64,000 nucleotides of DNA from Aquimarina brevivitae (GCF_004216895.1 NZ_SGXE01000005.1:30843-94842); one strand, 5' to 3'; shown: positions 18,201 through 28,595, counted from the first letter of the stretch. Numbers and translations: made by a program. Notes: generated from the sequence alone by a model not told the origin.

Positions 18201-18323
18201 CTGCACAGCATAAGCTTCAGCTTCGCTTTCTACTGAATAGGTTATATACGTATACGATAACTGGTATATACATACCAAACCAAATAAAATCGCAAATATC
18301 CTAACGATACCTTTGTTTTGCAT
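15291..18323 (-). CDS. secDF: Fused protein translocase SecDF
   Basis: 1010 aa, SecD and SecF in one chain as usual for Bacteroidetes. An N-terminal helix (about 7-27) leads into the large periplasmic P1 domain, with a central acidic Asp/Glu/Ser-rich linker (about 270-325), then VYSAPGV and FTVEEGKDLANVLRAGKLP. The SecD bundle has SVDANVLIFERIREEL (proton-path Asp) and the SecF half has NDTVVVFDRIREF. It uses proton motive force to pull secreted proteins out of SecYEG. It shares the 15241 terminator. A stand-alone copy of its P1 domain lies 1.5 kb upstream. Confidence 0.97.
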   Translation of the reverse strand: MQNKGIVRIFAILFGLVCIYQLSYTYITYSVESEAEAYAVQQIPESVENYSKLRETAEKEYLDSIGKDPIFAGITYNDAKTKELQKGLDLKGGINVILQISVKDVLKGLANDSKDPAFNQALQATDEVQKNSQNTYIDDFFTEFEKIPDAKLASPDIFANKNLSDDITYNMSNDEVKPVLRRKIDESIESAFEVLRKRIDKFGVTQPNIQRLGESGRILVELPGAKDVDRIKKLLQSTAQLEFWDVYKMEEVFPFLFAANNYLKEQADNVKNEVAEEQQDAEVVADSAEVDSTTVDSTKTDEDQAIEDLLADAEDSTDVEAQVNPLFDLIAGQGGQGGPVVVTVAIKDTAQFGSYLRDPKVRALLPADQKYLRFAWGMQAKGSEFVDLYALKGNRDNQPELSGGVITDARQDFNQIGKVSVSMQMDGKGAKKWEEMTGRAFKQGSQIAIVLDNIVYSAPGVTTGAISGGRSEITGNFTVEEGKDLANVLRAGKLPASADIIQSEVVGPSLGQEAIDSGIMSFAIALGLILIWMVFYYGKAGAFADVALVVNILFIFGMLAGLPGAVLTLPGIAGIVLTIGMSVDANVLIFERIREELARGKSQADSIKDGFSNALSSILDANITTGLTGLILLAFGTGPIKGFATTLLIGILTSLFTAIFITRLFIDGYGKNGKELAFSTGVTKNLFKNVNINFLGKRKIAYVFSGILIVIGLGSLFTQGLDQGVDFVGGRTYTVRFDKDVVPTAVEKDLVAAFGSAEAKTLGANNQLKITTKYKIEESGEQIDAEIANMLFTALQPHLPGDLSYEEFAIGEDDKTVGIMSSMKVGPTIADDIKKAAFWSVLGSLIVVFLYILFRFRRWQFSLGAVTAVFHDVLVVLGIFSLTYKFMPFNMEIDQAFIAAILTVIGYSLNDTVVVFDRIREFFKEHSSWPLADQVNGALNSTLSRTLNTSLTTLLVLIAIFIFAVPLRGFMFSLIIGVVVGTYSSLFIATPIMTDTVSKIGLKEKKKADA

Positions 18324-18482
18324 TTTTTAAATTTAATTAAGCCCGCATATGTAGTTGCAAATAACATACACCGGCGGTTAGATTATTAATAATTTGTTGT
18401 GTTCTTGTTGTGTAGTGCGTCTCAATTATGAAGCTATCTTAAGTAACTTTCAATTCGCACTAAGTTGTAGTATAAAAATAGT

Positions 18483-19112
18483 CTATGCTAAGGGGCCCGC
18501 TCGGACCTGAGGAATACTGTATGTTCGTTCGTGTATGTTTACTACAAAAGTAGTATTGATCTTGATCTTGGTTTCCTGCAACACTGTTGGTCTAGGAAGC
18601 GAAATATTTCCGGATAGTGCCCACAGATAAGTATGCAGATTTCCTTCTGTTCTAAACTTAATTTCCGGTACCTGAATACAGTTAAATTCTAAATTTCCTA
18701 ATCCCGAAACAGGTTGAATCTCAAGAACGCTGATACTTAAATCATGTACATCTTTTTGATCTTGAGGAATTGGATTGTTATTCTTGTCATTGGCGTCATA
18801 CACCAAATGCTGAAGAGCTATTGGGTCTTTACCCGAAAAAATATTCTTAACGACTTCAACCTTTTGGCTACTGTAATATTGGATTCTAACAATACCGTTT
18901 GCCTCATCCTTTACTACAGCAACAGGTTCAATACCCACCAGAGCCAGTTGTTCTTTTACGGCAGCTAAAGTAACGGCAACCTCATTAGTATTGGTATCAC
19001 CGCTTTGAAAATGAAGGATAATCTCTTGATTTGGTGCGTCAACACGCTCTTGAATTGCGATGAGCAAAACAAGCGCTGTAAGGAAAGTCCATATACACCA
19101 TTTTTTAGACAT
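18483..19112 (-). CDS. Membrane-anchored periplasmic protein, unknown function
   Basis: 209 aa with one N-terminal helix (about residues 6-21) and a soluble extracytoplasmic part. The early region (EIILHFQSGD ... VKEQLALVGIEP ... GIVRIQYYSSQKVEVVKNIF) follows the strand-helix-strand order of the SecD P1 base, where a helix ending in a GV or GI turn precedes a strand and a second helix. This is only a pattern likeness. It lies 160 bp upstream of secDF on the same strand, so a role with Sec export is possible but unproven. Confidence 0.5.
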   Translation of the reverse strand: MSKKWCIWTFLTALVLLIAIQERVDAPNQEIILHFQSGDTNTNEVAVTLAAVKEQLALVGIEPVAVVKDEANGIVRIQYYSSQKVEVVKNIFSGKDPIALQHLVYDANDKNNNPIPQDQKDVHDLSISVLEIQPVSGLGNLEFNCIQVPEIKFRTEGNLHTYLWALSGNISLPRPTVLQETKIKINTTFVVNIHERTYSIPQVRAGPLA

Positions 19113-19231
19113 GCGGCAAATATAAAAGATTAAAACCTAATGCAAAAACATTATCTAAATAGAAATTAGCTTCTTTTTTTATTTTTTAATAGTATATCAA
19201 TCACTATTTTAACAGGCTTAAATTCAATCCT

Positions 19232-19729
19232 ATGAAAAAATTCATTGTTATCGTTTACTTAGTTGCAGTAAGCGGTCTTGCCCAAGAAAAATTTCCATTA
19301 CCTAATGCATATAGCTTAGAAGAAAACAAAGAAGTAGTGCTTAAAGACAAACTTAATAAGGTAACCTTAATTGATCTTTGGGCTACATGGTGCCAACCTT
19401 GTATTAAAGAATCTCCTTATGTTGAGGAAATAGCTACAAAATTTAGCGATCAACTGGATGTTTTCTACATCTCATTAGATCAGGATAAAGAGAAATGGAA
19501 AACCTATTTAAAAAAGAAAAAATCAAAAAACAATCATTTTATAGTGCCGATGGATAGTGAAATTATTACCTATATTTCAGAAGTATTTGAGGAAAATGGC
19601 AAAGAAGTAGTCGGTTGGTCAATTCCAAGATTTATACTTATCAACAAAGAAGGTACTACGCTCATAAAGTTTGGTCCTCCTTCTTCTTCTGGATTGTTGG
19701 AAGAAATGATTGTTGGATATTTACAATAA
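19232..19729 (+). CDS. TlpA-like secreted thioredoxin-fold protein
   Basis: 165 aa. A signal peptide (MKKFIVIVYLVAVSGLAQ) is followed by a TlpA/ResA-like thioredoxin fold: LIDLWATWCQPCIKESP with the WCxxC redox site (about residues 53-57), and the cis-Pro region WSIPRFILINKEG. It probably reduces or exchanges disulfides in the periplasm. It is single, on the plus strand between two minus-strand SecD-type genes, with no cytochrome-biogenesis gene nearby. Confidence 0.85.
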   Translation: MKKFIVIVYLVAVSGLAQEKFPLPNAYSLEENKEVVLKDKLNKVTLIDLWATWCQPCIKESPYVEEIATKFSDQLDVFYISLDQDKEKWKTYLKKKKSKNNHFIVPMDSEIITYISEVFEENGKEVVGWSIPRFILINKEGTTLIKFGPPSSSGLLEEMIVGYLQ

Positions 19730-19806
19730 ACTAGCCCTGCGCATTTTTATCAGACAATAATCTAAAGGTTAACAGCTCCAATCTAATATACTAAGCATTT
19801 CAGTGA

Positions 19807-20736
19807 TTAATTCAATTTATTAACTTCTTCAGTTAACACTTTTAATGTTGGTATATTACCCGATTCGATTAAAAAAGCTAAATCCTTAGCCTCTTGTACG
19901 GTAAACTGACCTGAAACCTCGGATCTACCTCCTTCAATTGGACTGCTTACTCCAGGTGCTGAATATACAGTTCCATTTATTACAATAGCAATTTGCGAAT
20001 GATCTCTAAAAACTTTTGTGGTTAACTCCTTCCACTCTAATGCTCCTTTTTCATCCATTTCAATAGAAATCACAGGCTGATCTAAAGAATTATAGCTTTG
20101 AAAAGCCCTTTTAATCCTTTTCCCAGAAATAATGGAACCTCTTCTTTTTTTATCCTTTTTTAAAGCATACAATGCTAATTCTTCTGATTTACTTTTTGAT
20201 AATCCCCAAGCAAATAACAAATCTTTTTTAGAAACAGGTAGCTTAGGGTATACCTCTTTATAGCTAAGGTAGTTTGAAATAGCAGTTGTATCTTTTACAG
20301 AGAAAGTCAACAATTGAGGTCCACCAACATAGCCCTGACTAACAACTTTTTCAAAGAATACATTTTCTTTGTCCTCTAATTCAGAAACTAAGGTGTTTAG
20401 TTCTATAAAATAAGGCATCATCTCATCTAAATGATACACCTCATAAAAACCTAAATCCACAGTGCTTAACAATAATTTTTTGGCGCTATCAACTCCAATA
20501 TTAGTTTTCAATTCCACTGCCAAAAGGTTATTTTTATCTTCATATACCCGGCAATCAATGCCTATTTTATCGCATCTTGATTTTAGTTCGATAATAGCTG
20601 TTTTTTTCTGCTCAGCTTCTTCAGGCTTTACTATGGCTAGCTTAAGTGATATAAATTTATCTGGCTTAGGCTGCAAATTACAGTTAACCAGGAACAACGA
20701 AATAACTGCAGAACATAATGATATTGAAATTCTCAT
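19807..20736 (-). CDS. Stand-alone SecD P1-domain lipoprotein
   Basis: 309 aa. The signal sequence ends in FLVNC, a lipobox. The rest aligns with the periplasmic P1 domain of the SecDF encoded at 15291: YEVYHLDEMMPYF against WDVYKMEEVFPFL, SVKDTTAISNYL against AIKDTAQFGSYL, LLFAWGLSKSK against LRFAWGMQAKG, IAIVINGTVYSAPGV against IAIVLDNIVYSAPGV, and GGRSEVSGQFTVQEAKDLA against the matching block. It ends where P1 ends, so it has no SecD membrane bundle and no proton-path Asp. It may hold or hand over exported chains, or bind SecDF. This domain form is unknown to me. Confidence 0.85.
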   Translation of the reverse strand: MRISISLCSAVISLFLVNCNLQPKPDKFISLKLAIVKPEEAEQKKTAIIELKSRCDKIGIDCRVYEDKNNLLAVELKTNIGVDSAKKLLLSTVDLGFYEVYHLDEMMPYFIELNTLVSELEDKENVFFEKVVSQGYVGGPQLLTFSVKDTTAISNYLSYKEVYPKLPVSKKDLLFAWGLSKSKSEELALYALKKDKKRRGSIISGKRIKRAFQSYNSLDQPVISIEMDEKGALEWKELTTKVFRDHSQIAIVINGTVYSAPGVSSPIEGGRSEVSGQFTVQEAKDLAFLIESGNIPTLKVLTEEVNKLN

Positions 20737-20763
20737 AAATAGTAGGTAATGGTCTTATAAAAC

Positions 20764-20789
20764 TTAGGCCATCTGAATAGATGGCCTAA
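20764..20789 (-). terminator. Terminator of mdh
   Basis: An 11-bp perfect stem (TTAGGCCATCT / AGATGGCCTAA, loop of 4) lies 26 bp after the mdh stop and is followed on the minus strand by a short T run. Confidence 0.75.
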
Positions 20790-20814
20790 AATAGAATATA
20801 ATTCAATTGCTGTA

Positions 20815-21741
20815 TTAAAATTCTAAAAGCCCGTTAGTTTTTCTAACGCCTTCAGCACTTTCTGTCAACTTATTCTTTTCAGCATCACTTAAGTCAATCT
20901 CTACTATTTTTTCGATACCGTTACGTCCTAATACTACCGGTGCTCCGATGCAGATATCATTTAATCCAAATTCACCTTCAAGTAATACTGAACAAGGGAA
21001 TATTTTCTTTTGATCACAAGCGATAGCCTGAACTAATCCAGAAACCGCTGCTCCAGGTGCGTACCACGCAGAAGTACCTAGTAATTTAGTTAAGGTAGCA
21101 CCGCCTACTTTAGTGTCGGCAGCAACTTGCTCTAAACGCTCTTCTGAAATGAATTCAGAAACAGGTACACTATTACGAGTCGCTAGCCTAGTCAATGGCA
21201 CCATACCTGTATCACTATGTCCACCGATAACCATACCATCTACATCAGATATAGGCGCTTCTAAAGCTTCTGCTAATCTGTATTTAAAACGTGCGCTATC
21301 TAAAGCACCACCCATACCAATAATTCTATTTTTAGGTAAATCTGTGGTTTTATGCACTAAATACGTCATTGTATCCATCGGATTACTAACCACAATAATG
21401 ATAGCATTTGGAGAGTGTTCAATTAAATTAGCCGAAACCGTTTTAACGATACCTGCATTAATTCCAATCAATTCCTCTCTGGTCATACCCGGTTTTCTTG
21501 GAATACCCGATGTAATTACAGCAATATCACTTCCTGCAGTTTTAGCATAATCGTTAGTAGTTCCTGTAATTTTTGTATCAAAACCATTTAAAGAAGCGGT
21601 TTGCATAAGATCCATTGCTTTTCCTTCTGCATATCCTTCCTTGATGTCTAACAATACTACTTCTGAAGCGAAATTTTTTATAGCGATGTATTCAGCACAA
21701 CTTGCGCCTACTGCACCTGCCCCTACTACTGTAACTTTCAT
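20815..21741 (-). CDS. mdh: Malate dehydrogenase
   Basis: 308 aa, the LDH-like type of malate dehydrogenase found in Bacteroidetes. The NAD-binding GAGAVG is at residues 7-12, the substrate-loop arginines are in IPRKPGMTREEL, and the catalytic His is in GGHSDTGMVPL (about residue 174). It interconverts malate and oxaloacetate with NAD in the TCA cycle. It is monocistronic with a hairpin terminator. Confidence 0.97.
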   Translation of the reverse strand: MKVTVVGAGAVGASCAEYIAIKNFASEVVLLDIKEGYAEGKAMDLMQTASLNGFDTKITGTTNDYAKTAGSDIAVITSGIPRKPGMTREELIGINAGIVKTVSANLIEHSPNAIIIVVSNPMDTMTYLVHKTTDLPKNRIIGMGGALDSARFKYRLAEALEAPISDVDGMVIGGHSDTGMVPLTRLATRNSVPVSEFISEERLEQVAADTKVGGATLTKLLGTSAWYAPGAAVSGLVQAIACDQKKIFPCSVLLEGEFGLNDICIGAPVVLGRNGIEKIVEIDLSDAEKNKLTESAEGVRKTNGLLEF

Positions 21742-21858
21742 TGTATATCTGTTTGTTTGAAATTAAACTTAATTTGTTTCGCGAAAATACAAATTAATGC
21801 AGTATAACCCTTGATAAATTACAGGTTTAATTATTTTTTAAACTACAACAGACGGAGT

Positions 21859-22860
21859 TTACCATCCGATTTGGAGACCTAAACTTAAATTCTTGTAGTT
21901 TTGAAGGGAGTAATCCAGGTTTGCCTTGAAGACACCATAAGCCACACGGGCACCAATATTGGCTTTTAATCCCTTAGCTTTACCCGTTACACGAATTGGA
22001 TCTGTAACCACAGTAGAAGCAAATGGTCCATTTTGAATTTGGTACGTTCCCAATAAATTAGCTTCATTAGAACCAAAATAATAACCTATACCTCCATAGA
22101 AATTTAGGGTTTTCATTTTTGTAGAAACAATCGAAGCTAATAACCAAGAATTAGAATTTAAGGTAATCTCTTGCTCACTGCCTGGTACTCCACTAGCCGT
22201 AGTAAGATCATAAAACCCTTTAACATTAGTATACCCTAATAATGAGGCGATACGTACTGGCCATCGTTTTGTTGGAAAAAACCAATCTGTAATTTCGTGC
22301 TGAAAAGCAACCCCGTATATCTGTACTTTAGTATTTTCTCTGATTTCATATTTAGGAAAAAAGCGAAGTTTTATCTCTGTACTATGGATCAGTCCTATAG
22401 AGGCTTGTATAAACCCTCCGGGAACGGAATTAATCTCTTGTCCACTAAAACCATCTGGTAAAACTACTTCGGTCTGTGAAGCCTGCCCTTCATTAATAAT
22501 CACAGAAATTCCCTCTGTATTCATCCCAAAACCATTATTGACATAGACACGCGTTACTCCACTACTGAAGGATAAGTCCTGGTAGTCGTTTACATCAAGT
22601 ATAAAATTTTTCTTTTCTTCTCTAACAAAAGAAAGATTACCTACAAAACCAACTTCAAAATCCCACAGCTTTTTAACCTTTGCGGTATTATACCATCCAT
22701 TAGACATATTGTTGATTAACGATTCCCCTGGAGCGTCAAAATAATCCTGACTAAATCGCTGAGCGTTTTCAATACCAATTTCTAATATTTGATCAATATC
22801 ATTTTGACCAAAAGTAATCGTACACACTAGTACCATCCATAGCAACAAAAGCTTCTTCAT
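21859..22860 (-). CDS. DUF6588 outer-membrane beta-barrel-like protein
   Basis: 333 aa from the ATG at 22858-22860, which begins the signal peptide MKKLLLLWMVLVCTITFGQ; a longer reading adds nine residues before it. The early IDQILEIGIENAQRFSQDYF ... LINNMSNGWYNTA region is the DUF6588 signature, and the rest alternates like an outer-membrane barrel, ending in an aromatic residue (LGLQIGW). Probably an outer-membrane protein of unknown role. Confidence 0.75.
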   Translation of the reverse strand: MKKLLLLWMVLVCTITFGQNDIDQILEIGIENAQRFSQDYFDAPGESLINNMSNGWYNTAKVKKLWDFEVGFVGNLSFVREEKKNFILDVNDYQDLSFSSGVTRVYVNNGFGMNTEGISVIINEGQASQTEVVLPDGFSGQEINSVPGGFIQASIGLIHSTEIKLRFFPKYEIRENTKVQIYGVAFQHEITDWFFPTKRWPVRIASLLGYTNVKGFYDLTTASGVPGSEQEITLNSNSWLLASIVSTKMKTLNFYGGIGYYFGSNEANLLGTYQIQNGPFASTVVTDPIRVTGKAKGLKANIGARVAYGVFKANLDYSLQNYKNLSLGLQIGW

Positions 22861-22890
22861 AGATTTTGGGTTTATAAGGCGTTGCAAGAT

Positions 22891-22928
22891 AAAAAAAATC
22901 CATTAACAATTAGTTAACGGATTTTTTT
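22891..22928 (-). terminator. Terminator of gyrB
   Basis: The stem AATCCGTTAAC / GTTAATGGATT on the minus strand (one G-T pair, loop of about 5) is followed by eight T. It lies 25 bp after the gyrB stop and just before the start of the DUF6588 gene. Confidence 0.75.
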
Positions 22929-22952
22929 GTAAAATATGATCCAAGATGTGGT

Positions 22953-25146
<2,194 letters not shown>

Positions 25147-25174
25147 GAACACCTTTAGTGGCCTAAAGGTGTTC
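25147..25174 (-). terminator. Terminator of asnB
   Basis: A 12-bp perfect stem (GAACACCTTTAG / CTAAAGGTGTTC, loop TGGC) lies 45 bp after the asnB stop. The following T run on the minus strand is short, so it may act partly as a mRNA 3' end stabiliser. Confidence 0.65.
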
Positions 25175-25218
25175 AACTCAATTAACTCAACTTGCAACTA
25201 AGCTCTTGTTGCAACTCT

Positions 25219-26907
25219 TCATACGACCAATTCCTGTTTTTTTTGATAAGCATCGGTATGCACATTGGCTACTGCTCTACCGCTTGGATCATTCATGTTT
25301 TTAAAAGCTTCATCCCACTCTAATGCTATTTTAGTACTACAGGCAACAGATGCTTCTTGTGGTACGCTCAAGGCTGCAGCATCACTAGGAAAATGACTTT
25401 CAAAAATAGAACGATAATAAAACTCTTCTTTGTTTTGAGGTGTCTGAATCGGGAACCTAAAATGGGCGTTCGCCATTTGTTCATCCGTAACTTCTTTTTC
25501 AACGACCTCTTTTAAGGTATCAATCCAACTATAGCCAACACCATCCGAAAATTGCTCCTTTTGACGCCAAGCCACGCTTTCTGGCAAGTATGACTCAAAT
25601 GCTTTGCGGATCACCCACTTCTCCATACGCTCTCCATTAATCATTTTGTCTTGCGGATTGATACGCATAGCAACATCCATAAATTCTTTATCCAAAAACG
25701 GAACCCTACCTTCTATACCCCAGGCTGCTAAAGATTTGTTAGCTCGCAAACAGTCATACATATGTAATTTATCTAATTTACGAACGGTTTCCTCGTGAAA
25801 ATCCTTAGCACTCGGCGCTTTATGAAAATAAAGATATCCGCCAAACAATTCATCAGCACCCTCTCCGGATAGCACCATCTTTACACCCATGGATTTAATC
25901 ACTCGTGCCATCAAATACATAGGTGTAGAAGCGCGTATTGTTGTAATATCATAAGTCTCCAGGTTATAAATCACATCCTTAATAGCATCTAAACCTTCTT
26001 GGATAGTGAATTTAATTTCGTGATGAACAGTTCCAATGTGATCTGCTACTTTTTTAGCTGCGGCTAAATCAGGAGACCCTTCTAGCCCTACAGAAAAAGA
26101 GTGTAATTGAGGCCACCAGGCAGCAGTAGTATCATCGGATTCAATTCTTTTTTCTGCATATTTTTTAGCAATTGCAGAGGTCACCGATGAATCTAATCCA
26201 CCCGATAATAAGACACCGTAAGGTACATCAGACATTAATTGCCTGTGCACAGCAGCTTCTAATGCTTCTCTCAAGGCTGCAATGCTAGTTTCATTTTCTT
26301 GTACGGCATCATACTCTTGCCAATCGCGGACATACCATTTTTTAAGCTCGCCCTCTTTACTGTACAAGTAGTGACCAGGAGGAAAAAGTTCAATTTTAGT
26401 ACAATACCCCTCTAATGCTTTTAACTCTGACGCAACATAAAATGTTCCATTTTGATCCCAGCCCATATATAAGGGAATAATACCCATATGATCTCTGGCT
26501 ATTAAATAGGCATCATTTTCAGCATCATATAAGGCAAATCCAAAAATACCATTCAATTCATCTATAAAATCGCTTCCTTTCGCTCTATATAAAGCTAAGA
26601 TAACTTCACAATCCGATTCTGTTAAGAAATTGTAAGTATCACCAATTGTTTTTCTAATAGCTCTGTGATTATATATTTCGCCATTCGCGGCTAACACCAG
26701 TTTTTTATCTTCACTAAATAAAGGTTGTTTTCCTGAAGCTGGATCAACAATTGCTAATCGCTCATGAGCCAGGATTGCTTTTTCATCCGCATATATTCCA
26801 CTCCAATCTGGACCTCTATGCCTTACCTTTTTAGACATTTCCAATAATTGAGGCCTCAACGCTTCAGCACTTTGCTTTAAGTCAAAAGCACATACAATTC
26901 CACACAT
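25219..26907 (-). CDS. asnB: Asparagine synthase (glutamine-hydrolysing)
   Basis: 562 aa. The mature enzyme would begin at Cys2 (MCGIVCAFD), the glutaminase nucleophile. HRGPDWSG and ANGEIYNH belong to the glutaminase domain, and LLSGGLDSSVTS (about residue 235) is the ATP pyrophosphatase loop of the synthetase domain. It makes asparagine from aspartate, glutamine and ATP. Length and motifs fit AsnB of the housekeeping type rather than the shorter, glycan-locus types. Confidence 0.96.
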   Translation of the reverse strand: MCGIVCAFDLKQSAEALRPQLLEMSKKVRHRGPDWSGIYADEKAILAHERLAIVDPASGKQPLFSEDKKLVLAANGEIYNHRAIRKTIGDTYNFLTESDCEVILALYRAKGSDFIDELNGIFGFALYDAENDAYLIARDHMGIIPLYMGWDQNGTFYVASELKALEGYCTKIELFPPGHYLYSKEGELKKWYVRDWQEYDAVQENETSIAALREALEAAVHRQLMSDVPYGVLLSGGLDSSVTSAIAKKYAEKRIESDDTTAAWWPQLHSFSVGLEGSPDLAAAKKVADHIGTVHHEIKFTIQEGLDAIKDVIYNLETYDITTIRASTPMYLMARVIKSMGVKMVLSGEGADELFGGYLYFHKAPSAKDFHEETVRKLDKLHMYDCLRANKSLAAWGIEGRVPFLDKEFMDVAMRINPQDKMINGERMEKWVIRKAFESYLPESVAWRQKEQFSDGVGYSWIDTLKEVVEKEVTDEQMANAHFRFPIQTPQNKEEFYYRSIFESHFPSDAAALSVPQEASVACSTKIALEWDEAFKNMNDPSGRAVANVHTDAYQKKQELVV

Positions 26908-27175
26908 AATCTTCTTGTTTTATTATTAACTATAACCCAAATATGATAATATTATTACAATATGTAAACCGTAAATTAATTATTGATTCGATCGAAAACA
27001 ATAAAATTGTTTTTTATACAAAAATGAAAGCAAAAGCTTTTCAAATCCAAGTAAAATGTGATAAATCGTAAGTTCCTAGATTTAACAGAATTTTATAGTA
27101 ATGACGAGGTATTATGGTGTAAGTTCACTTAGGAAAAAACGTCTTTTTTATATAAATTCTAAAAAACATATTTTT

Positions 27176-27709
27176 ATGAAACACACAATTTTAATACTAA
27201 CTTTTATTTTTGGAGGGTTATTCACTACACAGGCTCAAAAATTTGCCGGACTTCAAAAAAGTCCAACTGATATTGCTTATGCACGAGCCGAAAGAAATGC
27301 GGCTCCCGATATAAAGGTAATTTACAGCAGACCTCAGAAAAAGGATAGAGAACTTTTTGGAAAACTAGTTCCTTATGGAAAAGTATGGCGCACTGGAGCT
27401 GATGAAGCTACAGAAATTAAACTATTTAAAGACATGAAACTGGGAGATCAGACTGTTAAAGCAGGTACCTATTCCTTATTTACTATTCCAGGAGAAAAAG
27501 AATGGACCGTTATATTGAACTCAGAGTTGGATCAATGGGGTGCTTATCAGTATGATGAAAGTAAGGACGTGGCTCGTATCAAAGTGCCAGCAACTAATGA
27601 TGATAAAGCGTTAGAAGTATTTTCTATCGCATTTAAGCCGGTGGATAAAGGTTACCATTTGGTGATGGGCTGGGATACAACGAGAGTAGAAGTGCCTTTC
27701 TATAAATAA
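27176..27709 (+). CDS. DUF2911 secreted protein
   Basis: 177 aa from the ATG at 27176, which begins the signal peptide MKHTILILTFIFGGLFTTQAQ. The mature part is DUF2911: PDIKVIYSRPQKKDRELFG, PYGKVWRTGADEATEI, AGTYSLFTIPGEKEWTVILN and WGAYQYDESKDVARI. These are beta-rich exported proteins of unknown function common in Bacteroidetes. It ends at a strong terminator. Confidence 0.85.
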   Translation: MKHTILILTFIFGGLFTTQAQKFAGLQKSPTDIAYARAERNAAPDIKVIYSRPQKKDRELFGKLVPYGKVWRTGADEATEIKLFKDMKLGDQTVKAGTYSLFTIPGEKEWTVILNSELDQWGAYQYDESKDVARIKVPATNDDKALEVFSIAFKPVDKGYHLVMGWDTTRVEVPFYK

Positions 27710-27731
27710 AGATTTAAAGAACAGCCATCAA

Positions 27732-27767
27732 TAAAAAAAGAAGATCTAATTAGATCTTCTTTTTTTA
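27732..27767. terminator. Bidirectional terminator between DUF2911 gene and microprotein A
   Basis: The stem AAAGAAGATCT / AGATCTTCTTT with loop AATT has an A tract on the left and T tract on the right. It serves the DUF2911 gene on the plus strand and, 20 bp after its stop, microprotein gene A on the minus strand. Confidence 0.85.
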
Positions 27768-27787
27768 TTTTTAATTGGTTAAACCTT

Positions 27788-27886
27788 TTATCTATGAATT
27801 GCATGGCTTGATGCACCTGGTAATTCTCTTAAGAACTCCATAACAATTCGAAATGTTAATCTAAACTTTGTGTAAAATAGCCCCAT
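27788..27886 (-). CDS. 32-aa microprotein, paralogue A
   Basis: A 33-codon frame, ATG to TAA, preceded on the minus strand by AAGGAT, a plausible ribosome site. It starts MGLFYT and ends FLRELPGASSHAIHR. It shares 17 of 32 residues with paralogue C and 14 with B, all three being exactly 32 aa. Identical in all three are M1, F4, Y5, F18, L19, L22, P23, A25, A29 and R32; many matching residues use different synonymous codons, which points to selection on the peptide. Net charge is about +3 and the middle could form an amphipathic helix. Function unknown: secreted or membrane-active peptide, toxin or leader are possible. Confidence 0.75.
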   Translation of the reverse strand: MGLFYTKFRLTFRIVMEFLRELPGASSHAIHR

Positions 27887-28048
27887 ATCCTTTTTTTTTA
27901 ATTTATACTTTAATTTAGGTAATTACGCACCATAAAACAACTGATTTACAATTATTTAGCTGTAATCCTATTATAACCGACCAAAAGCGTTAATATTACC
28001 TTAATGAACTAATTATAAGGGATATTTCCCTAGGTCAGTTCAAAACAT

Positions 28049-28147
28049 CTACCTATGTATAGCATTGCTACACGCTGCGGGCAATTGCTTTAAAAAACTT
28101 TTTAAAGCTTTAATATTAATCGTAATAATTCCGTAAAATAGCTTCAT
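28049..28147 (-). CDS. 32-aa microprotein, paralogue B
   Basis: A 33-codon frame, ATG to TAG, with a clear ribosome site AAGGAG 2 nt before the ATG on the minus strand. It starts MKLFYG and ends FLKQLPAACSNAIHR. It is the most divergent copy and the most basic (about +5, no acidic residue), and is the only one with a cysteine (position 26, where A and C have Ser). Residues shared with A and C fall mainly at the two ends. A short hairpin (28018-28031) follows the stop, but I see no good T tract. It lies in the middle of the 1.2-kb gap and shares orientation with A, C and queE. Confidence 0.75.
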   Translation of the reverse strand: MKLFYGIITINIKALKSFLKQLPAACSNAIHR

Positions 28148-28322
28148 ATCTCCTTCTCTTTTAAGTTGTTACACAAATTTAAACAGTTATTCTTTTAAAA
28201 TTAAAAAATTAACACACCTAAAATCATAAAATAGATCAAGACCATATACTATCGGTATAAAACATTTTTTAACTTAATCATTTGTTAAATTCAACGAAAT
28301 TCCTTACGGTTTTATGTCAAAA

Positions 28323-28344
28323 TTTAGGGGTTATTTCCCCTAAA
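28323..28344. other. Hairpin in the microprotein region
   Basis: A perfect 8-bp stem TTTAGGGG / CCCCTAAA with loop TTATTT. A related hairpin (AGGGA / TCCCT, loop TATT) lies at 28018-28031. Both contain GGG-A/T-TATTTCCC and lie 130-180 bp upstream of microprotein genes A and B, so they may be a shared control element in their leaders. Confidence 0.4.
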
Positions 28345-28514
28345 AGAGTAAATTAATCACCTTGTTCCCTGCTTTTTATACACTTTAATTGATAAAAAGA
28401 TAAATCAATCCTACATCATATTACGTGCTAACTATTCTATTAGTCAATAGCAAAGTAACAGCATGTTTTAAATCTTAACCTATAATCTTGTTTTGATAAG
28501 TTTGGAGAAAAAAA

Positions 28515-28536
28515 ACCATCCACTTTCGTGGATGGT
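28515..28536 (-). terminator. Terminator of microprotein gene C
   Basis: A 9-bp stem ACCATCCAC / GTGGATGGT with loop TTTC is followed on the minus strand by a run of T (A run at 28508-28515). It lies 60 bp after the stop of gene C, so gene C has its own transcript end. Confidence 0.8.
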
Positions 28537-28595
28537 CTTAACCTAAGTTCTACTTTTATAGTAAGTCTACGAAAATTAAATGATTTGTGTGAAAA

